Assembly (NCBI GenBank): GCA_041747435.1
Contig: JBGTFE010000090.1
Span: 13,668 to 77,667 of the forward strand
DNA length: 64,000 nucleotides
Direction of reading: 5' to 3'
Source: JBGTFE01 sp041747435
GTDB lineage: Bacteria; Acidobacteriota; Blastocatellia; Pyrinomonadales; Pyrinomonadaceae
Shown here: piece by piece, positions 59,424 through 64,000 of the stretch
Position numbering within the stretch: the first letter of the stretch is position 1
Layout of the letters: each line of letters begins with the position of its first letter
Notes under the pieces: model-generated
Database searches by the model: none
The model's input: the letters and a program-made list of their open reading frames with translations, nothing else
What the model was told of the DNA's origin: nothing
Made by a program: the position numbers and the translations under genes

Positions 59424-60056
59424 CTAAAAATAATGTCTCAATTTTTCCTTCAAAAGACCGCGCGCGCGGCTTATTCGCGATTTCGTCGTTCCCAAGCCGA
59501 GCTTTAGTATCTGTGCGACCTCGTCATAAGATTTGCCTTCCACGTCGCGCAAAATTATCGGTGCGCGATATTTTTGCGGCAAAGTTGCAATCGCTTTAGC
59601 GATCGTCCGGCTTTGCTCATCTCCGAGCAGATCTTCGTCGGGCAAAGGCTTCTCATCGGGCGGCTGAAAATCCTGCGCGTCTTCGCCTTCAAACCGGAAA
59701 AGTCCCGTCATAGAGATTAGCTTCCGGCGTTTGCGTTTACGAATTTCGCTGATGGCGAGATTCGTCGCGATCCGATAAATATATGTCGAAAAAGCGTAGT
59801 CCGTGTGATAGCGCTCGATCGCGAAATAAACGCGAATGAACGTTTCCTGAGTCAGATCGACGGCTTCTTCGTAATCGTTCAAAAAGCGGTAAAGATAATT
59901 CGTGATCTGGCTTTTATATCGCGCAACGATACCGGCAAACGCCGTTTCATCGCCGTTTTTCGCGGCTTCGATCAATTCATGGTCGGACAAGTCTTTAGCC
60001 GGCACGATCGTTTTTCTCGCCTCCGCGCCCGCATTTTCCTTTTTGTCCAAAGCCAT
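59424..60056 (-). CDS. ECF-type RNA polymerase sigma factor
   Basis: About 210 residues from ATG 60056. Region 2: AFAGIVARYKSQITNYLYRFL, DYEEAVDLTQETFIRVYFAIERYH and AFSTYIYRIATNLAISEIRKRKR. Region 4: LPQKYRAPIILRDVEGKSYDEVAQILKLGLGTTKSRISRARGLLKE. It directs RNA polymerase to a stress or envelope regulon and is probably held inactive by the next gene's membrane protein. The frame continues upstream to 60119, but that part overlaps a terminator stem; ATG 60056 is therefore preferred, although no clear ribosome-binding site is seen. Confidence 0.93.
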   Translation of the reverse strand: MALDKKENAGAEARKTIVPAKDLSDHELIEAAKNGDETAFAGIVARYKSQITNYLYRFLNDYEEAVDLTQETFIRVYFAIERYHTDYAFSTYIYRIATNLAISEIRKRKRRKLISMTGLFRFEGEDAQDFQPPDEKPLPDEDLLGDEQSRTIAKAIATLPQKYRAPIILRDVEGKSYDEVAQILKLGLGTTKSRISRARGLLKEKLRHYF

Positions 60057-60089
60057 ACACGCATATATTTTTACATTAGATTTTCTTGT

Positions 60090-60131
60090 CAAACAAAAGC
60101 CGCTTTGCATTTGAATCACGCAGAGCGGCTT
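60090..60131 (-). terminator. Rho-independent terminator upstream of the sigma gene
   Basis: AAGCCGCT/AGCGGCTT stem (60097-60104 with 60124-60131), followed on the minus strand by UUUUGUUU. It ends the preceding hypothetical gene (stop at 60156) and lies upstream of the sigma factor. Confidence 0.7.
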
Positions 60132-60155
60132 GAAAAGTTGCGGAAAATTTGGATT

Positions 60156-60761
60156 TTACTGGCTGACCGGCGTAATGGTTAAGATCAAAAACATCAATTC
60201 GTCGGGTTTTGAGGTTGCGAGACTTCCGATGACCGTCGGTTCGTTTGCGTTCAGACTCAATTTCGACGTGGTTATTCCGATCGTGTCGTAAATAATCGAA
60301 TTTGCACTTTTACCCGTCTCGTCCGTACGGTTTGTTACGACCGGAACGCGCGCCCCGAAACGAAAGACTTCAATCTGCAGCGTACGTTCCGAATTCGGAG
60401 ATTTCCGCAAGCCCCGAATCGTCCAGTCGGAAAAAACGGGTGTCGCTCTATCGAAATTCTGGCTTAAATCGTTCACCAGACTTTTGTATTCAACGGTGTT
60501 TGATGTCCGCTGAAGAAAAGTCGAAGATATGCGGTAATCCGAATACGCGTAAAGAGTTTTTAGTTTCTTGACCGCATTTGCGAGTGTCGCCGGAACCGTG
60601 TTTTTTGTGTTCGCTTCGTTCGAGGCGATCAAAACTTGTAAAACGACCTCGTAACACGTTTCAGCTTGTGGCTGTTTAGTTTCACTTTGCGCAAAAACCG
60701 GCGCTGCGCTGAAGATCAAAAGAAACAGGAATATTTTAAAAAGAAATTTCGGTTTATTCAT
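60156..60761 (-). CDS. Hypothetical exported protein
   Basis: 201 residues with a signal peptide (1-24, ending FAQSE). The mature part reads TCYEVVLQVLIASNEANTKN, LKKLKTLYAYSDYRISSTFLQRTSNTVEYKSLV and ends with LNANEPTVIGSLATSKPDELMFLILTI. That ending resembles secretin/GspD-type N-domain-adjacent strands or YbbR-like proteins, but no family is certain. AAGGAG precedes the ATG. Followed by a terminator. Confidence 0.6.
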   Translation of the reverse strand: MNKPKFLFKIFLFLLIFSAAPVFAQSETKQPQAETCYEVVLQVLIASNEANTKNTVPATLANAVKKLKTLYAYSDYRISSTFLQRTSNTVEYKSLVNDLSQNFDRATPVFSDWTIRGLRKSPNSERTLQIEVFRFGARVPVVTNRTDETGKSANSIIYDTIGITTSKLSLNANEPTVIGSLATSKPDELMFLILTITPVSQ

Positions 60762-60842
60762 TGGTTTTTTTCTCCTTTAGAAAAGAATCAGGTATCTCAA
60801 ACCTGTTAAACCAATGAGCCGAAATAAAGTTGCAAAAGATTT

Positions 60843-61667
60843 TTACGAACTCGCCTGAAAGATGCTTTCATCGATCCTCTGACCGAACGACATTATCGAA
60901 ATTTCCGTCTCCTCGACTTGTTTACCATCAGCCCAAAGCACGGTGCGGGAAAAGACGAGCGTTCCCTGCACGTAATTATAATCATAGAATTTGCGGCGAT
61001 ATTTTATAGCGCCTTCGGTATATTCGAGCATCATTACGCGGAGGCTTTTCGTGCTGACAAAAAATCGCGTTTTGCGATCTTGTTTGTCGGTTACGTCGAG
61101 ACGATAGAATTCGACGCCCATGACCTTTTCTTTACCGTCAAGCTTTAGCGTCGAACCGTTTTCTTTGTAGCGAAGCAGCCCCTCGATTCCGCGCCAAGTC
61201 TGATTTTCAAACTTTTTTGAAGCTTCGTCGGTCGGCTCAAAAACTTGCTCGTTAAAGATACCGAAAATCTTATCGTCCTTGTAAATCAACGCGAACCTGG
61301 CATTCGGATATTCTTGATTGAGTCTGATCCGTTCTTTTTCGAGACTGTCGCCCCGCAGCGTCCAGCGCTCGTAATCCGCCTTTTCAACCAGTCCCGTTGA
61401 ATTAGTGAGCGTGATCTTGCCGCGCTCATACGTCGTTTTTCTAATATGATTAAGAGTCTCTCTGCCGCGCGGGTAGCCATAAACTAAAATCACGGATTCC
61501 GCAACCCCTTCGGCGGTTATATTACCAGCTGTAAGCAGCGGCGTACTCGAAACCGGCGTCGATTTTGGTACCGGTGTCGGCGTCGGTGTTGCTTGCGAGA
61601 AAACGGCAACCGCGCTATAGGCAAAGATCAAAGCAAAAAATATGAAGTTCTTAAAACGAAAAAGCAC
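60843..61667 (-). CDS. Hypothetical exported protein
   Basis: 274 residues from GTG 61667, chosen for GGGAGA eight bases upstream and a signal peptide starting there (VLFRFKNFIFFALIFAYSAVAV). A Pro/Thr linker (TPTPTPVPKSTPV) precedes a beta-rich domain with IRKTTYERGKITLTNSTGLV, YERWTLRGDSLEKERIR and DVTDKQDRKTRFFVSTKSLRVMMLEY. The last part resembles LolA-like proteins that handle lipids. It stands alone between the trmL promoter region and the next hypothetical gene. Confidence 0.65.
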   Translation of the reverse strand: MLFRFKNFIFFALIFAYSAVAVFSQATPTPTPVPKSTPVSSTPLLTAGNITAEGVAESVILVYGYPRGRETLNHIRKTTYERGKITLTNSTGLVEKADYERWTLRGDSLEKERIRLNQEYPNARFALIYKDDKIFGIFNEQVFEPTDEASKKFENQTWRGIEGLLRYKENGSTLKLDGKEKVMGVEFYRLDVTDKQDRKTRFFVSTKSLRVMMLEYTEGAIKYRRKFYDYNYVQGTLVFSRTVLWADGKQVEETEISIMSFGQRIDESIFQASS

Positions 61668-61835
61668 TAATAATTCTCCCGGTTCTTCTGAAAATTTTTC
61701 TCTTGCGGATTGTAGCACAAACAATAATAAACGGCACATTTTGTCTTTTCGTACTCGCTAAATTGATGAAATTTTTCGAAATTTGGATGCACGAGCGTTT
61801 TCACGGTTCAATGTTTTGTGTTTACCATTAAGATT

Positions 61836-62288
61836 ATGCTTCACGTCGCGCTCGTCGAACCTGAAATTCCGCCGAACACTGGCAACATCGCGCGGATTTG
61901 CGCGGCGACTTTTACCGATCTGCACATTGTCGGCGTCACCGGCTTTAAGATGGATGATAAAACGCTGAAACGCGCCGGGCTTGATTATTGGAACGAAGTA
62001 AAACTACATCGGCACATCGACTTAGACGAACTTTACAGGGCTTTGCCAGATTCACGATTTCTTTATTTTACGACCAAATCAAAGCGAAATTATACCGATT
62101 GGAAATATCGAACCAACGATTGCCTTATCTTCGGACCGGAAACTCGCGGGCTTTCAGAAGATTTGCTGAAAGTGAATTGGGAACACTGTCTGACGATCCC
62201 AATGCCGAACAAAAACGTTCGCAGCCTGAATCTCTCAAGCTCCGTAGCCATTGTGCTTTACGAAGCTTTGCGACAAATCGAGTCTTAA
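61836..62288 (+). CDS. trmL: tRNA (cytidine/uridine-34 2'-O)-methyltransferase
   Basis: A SPOUT-class enzyme that methylates the wobble ribose of tRNA(Leu). 150 residues from ATG 61836, the family length. Signatures: LHVALVEPEIPPNTGNIARICAA at the N-terminus, HIVGVTGFKMDDKTLKRAGLDYW, LIFGPETRGL (knot), and CLTIPMPNKNVRSLNLSSSVAIVLYEALRQ at the C-terminal trefoil knot. The frame opens six codons earlier, which is not needed. Confidence 0.94.
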   Translation: MLHVALVEPEIPPNTGNIARICAATFTDLHIVGVTGFKMDDKTLKRAGLDYWNEVKLHRHIDLDELYRALPDSRFLYFTTKSKRNYTDWKYRTNDCLIFGPETRGLSEDLLKVNWEHCLTIPMPNKNVRSLNLSSSVAIVLYEALRQIES

Positions 62289-62378
62289 AACGCTAACATC
62301 TTTTCAGCCCAAAAACGCATCTTATTCATGAAAAAACAAAGCAAAAGCTTTGATTATTTTTAATTGGAGATTAGAGAG

Positions 62379-62930
62379 ATGAGAGTGCTGAAATATTTTT
62401 TGATTTTATCGATCGCAATTTTAAGTTTTTCGCTTGTTGAAGCTAACGCTCAAAGTTACGCAGACAGCAAATCTACCAGAGACGTTGAGCAAAAAATATT
62501 TAAAACGATCAATGGATTGCCGTATTACGGCGTTTTTGACCATATTTCTTTCGAGATTTCCGGCAAAACCGTAACTTTATACGGCAAGGTCGCTTCGCTG
62601 GGAACAAAAAGCAGTGCGGAGCGCGCCGTTAGAAAGATCGACGGTGTTGAAAAGGTTGTAAATCACATCGAAAATTTACCGCCGTCTCCTTACGACAACC
62701 GCATTCGGCTCGCTTTGCTGAGAACGTTTTACAACACCGCTGGCGTAAGCGTTTATCTTCGCGAACCGAGTCCGTCAGTCCGACTTATTGTACAGAGCGG
62801 GCGCGTAACGCTCGAAGGTTATGTGTACAACCGAGGAACGTCCGATTTGATGAACATTTTGGCGAACGGCGTTAGCGGTGTTTTCAGCGTGACGAATAAT
62901 CTGGTGATTGAAAAAGAGATGATCAAGTAA
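62379..62930 (+). CDS. BON-domain exported protein
   Basis: About 183 residues. A signal peptide (1-24) is followed by two BON domains: about 35-100 (KIFKTINGLPYYGVFDHISFEISGKTVTLYGKVASLGTKSSAERAVRKIDGVEKVVNHIE) and about 108-183 (LRTFYNTAGVSVYLREPSPSVRLIVQSGRVTLEGYVYNRG). BON domains bind membranes or phospholipids and often occur in envelope-stress proteins such as OsmY. ATG 62379 has GGAG upstream. It is followed by a terminator. Confidence 0.85.
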   Translation: MRVLKYFLILSIAILSFSLVEANAQSYADSKSTRDVEQKIFKTINGLPYYGVFDHISFEISGKTVTLYGKVASLGTKSSAERAVRKIDGVEKVVNHIENLPPSPYDNRIRLALLRTFYNTAGVSVYLREPSPSVRLIVQSGRVTLEGYVYNRGTSDLMNILANGVSGVFSVTNNLVIEKEMIK

Positions 62931-62963
62931 ACGTCAGCGCTTGCAAAAAGCGTTAAATAAAAG

Positions 62964-62994
62964 CCCGAGCGAAAGAGATTTTGTTCGGGTTTTT
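62964..62994 (+). terminator. Rho-independent terminator of the BON gene
   Basis: A 7-bp stem CCCGAGC/GTTCGGG (62964-62970 with 62983-62989) followed by TTTTT. Confidence 0.78.
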
Positions 62995-63064
62995 CTTTTG
63001 GATTTGATTTTTCCACCTCTAGGACATATCCTTTTCGTTTGTCTTTTGCGGCAGATTTACATCT

Positions 63065-64000
63065 ATGATCGAAACAAAAAATATTAGAAATATAGCCATT
63101 ATCGCTCACGTTGACCACGGCAAAACAACGCTTGTGGACGCGATGCTCAAACAATCCGGCACATACCGCGACAATGAAACGGTCGTTGACCGCGTGATGG
63201 ATTCGATGGACCTAGAGCGCGAGCGCGGAATCACGATCATGGCGAAAAACACGTCCGTTCGCTATGGCGACTACAAAATAAATATCGTCGATACTCCGGG
63301 ACACGCTGATTTTGGCGGTGAAGTCGAGCGCGTTCTAAAAATGGTTGACGGCATTGTTCTTCTCGTCGATGCAGCCGAAGGCTGTCTTCCGCAAACGCGC
63401 TTTGTTCTCAGAAAAGCGCTTGAATTAAAGCTTCCCGCCATCGCTTTGGTCAACAAGATCGACCGTCAGGATTCGCGACCCGAAGAAGTTCTTGACGAGA
63501 TCTATGACCTTTTTATCGATTTGGGTGCAAACGACGATCAAATAGAATTTCCGGTTTTATATTCGATTTCGCGCGACGGGATCGCGAAAAAGGAACTATC
63601 CGATGAGTCAAAAACTCTCAAACCGCTCTTCGATCAGATCATAGAAACTATTCCTGCGCCAAAACAACTGAGAAACGATACTTTGCAGCTTCTGGTCGCA
63701 AATATCGACTACAATCCGTTCGTCGGGCGGCTTGCCATCGGAAGAATTTATTCGGGTGCGATCGCAAAAAATCAGGAAGTCATAGTTGCCAAGCGTGACG
63801 GCTCGACGCAAAAAACGCGTGTTAAGGAGCTTTATGTTTTCGAAGGGTTAGACCGCGAAACGGTAGAAAATGCGGGCGTCGGCGAAATCGTGGCGCTTGC
63901 CGGATTTGACGACATCAACATCGGCGAAACGATCACATTGGTCGATAATCCGAAACCGCTTCCGCTGATAAACGTTGACGAACCGACGATCTCAATGATC
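63065..64000 (+). CDS. typA: Translational GTPase TypA/BipA (5' part)
   Basis: Partial: 312 codons, then the window ends. A ribosome-associated GTPase needed for 50S assembly at low temperature. G1 AHVDHGKTT, switch-I region (MDLERERGITI), G3 DTPGHADFGGEVERVLKMVDG, G4 NKIDR and an intact G domain start are visible, then EF-Tu-like domain 2 from about residue 205 (LVANIDYNPFVGRLAIGRIYSGAI). The match to BipA rather than EF-G or LepA is given by the SGTYRDNETVVDRVMDSMD segment. Confidence 0.95.
   Translation, partial: MIETKNIRNIAIIAHVDHGKTTLVDAMLKQSGTYRDNETVVDRVMDSMDLERERGITIMAKNTSVRYGDYKINIVDTPGHADFGGEVERVLKMVDGIVLLVDAAEGCLPQTRFVLRKALELKLPAIALVNKIDRQDSRPEEVLDEIYDLFIDLGANDDQIEFPVLYSISRDGIAKKELSDESKTLKPLFDQIIETIPAPKQLRNDTLQLLVANIDYNPFVGRLAIGRIYSGAIAKNQEVIVAKRDGSTQKTRVKELYVFEGLDRETVENAGVGEIVALAGFDDINIGETITLVDNPKPLPLINVDEPTISMI

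Overview
The window looks like a chromosomal stretch from a member of the Acidobacteriota, most likely in or near the class Blastocatellia. This rests on a VWFA-related protein of the acidobacterial type, a DUF5916 outer-membrane protein, DUF4097, DUF4920 and DUF5991 proteins, many exported proteins of unknown function, and abundant hairpin-forming intergenic repeats. GC content appears to be a little under 50 percent. Genes use the standard bacterial code, and the last gene (typA) runs off the right edge. No rRNA, tRNA or CRISPR array was recognised.

Layout. 0-3.6 kb: secreted lectin-like and VWFA-related proteins and an AlbA_2/RecG-type regulator. 3.8-6.5 kb: a decayed RHS/YD-repeat locus with three repeat remnants and two orphan secreted proteins. 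6.6-13 kb: housekeeping genes for folate (folK), pantothenate (panB-panC), Maf, a DUF721 protein, and gatC and gatA separated by a lipoprotein gene. 13-29 kb: a GGDEF/EAL protein, oligopeptidase B-like peptidase, citrate synthase, SAM hydroxide adenosyltransferase, a glycine-zipper protein, an M16 peptidase pair, DUF5916 and DUF4097. 29-35 kb: PHP hydrolase, two GT4 glycosyltransferases around a membrane protein, and a MacB-type permease. 35-42 kb: EamA transporter, lysS and mfd. 42-48 kb: zinc-ribbon/HExxH protein, SurA-like chaperone, S4 protein, pdxH and dusB. 48.8-57 kb: an arsenosugar (organoarsenical) biosynthesis cluster. 57-64 kb: exported proteins, an ECF sigma factor with a PDZ-bearing anti-sigma-like partner, trmL, a BON protein and typA.

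How genes work together. The arsenosugar cluster combines a MerA-like flavoprotein, ArsS (radical SAM), an AhpD-like protein, a DinB-like protein, ArsM (arsenite methyltransferase), two arsenosugar-type glycosyltransferases and a sterol-desaturase-family hydroxylase. This set would methylate arsenite, attach a deoxyadenosyl-derived ribose and glycosylate the product. arsM is interrupted by an in-frame TGA at the second glycine codon of its Lys-Gly-Gly-Arg motif, before the third arsenic-binding cysteine, so the pathway may be broken here or the base may be an error.

The strongest non-gene signal is a set of palindromic repeats. Five intergenic families share one plan: two inverted hairpin arms around a short core, usually within a few bases of a stop codon. 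A sixth family lies in frame inside two essential-type genes, lysS and mfd, and adds a related peptide to both proteins in the same orientation and frame. A seventh lies upstream of panB and again in frame inside mfd. These resemble in principle the coding palindromic elements known from Rickettsia.
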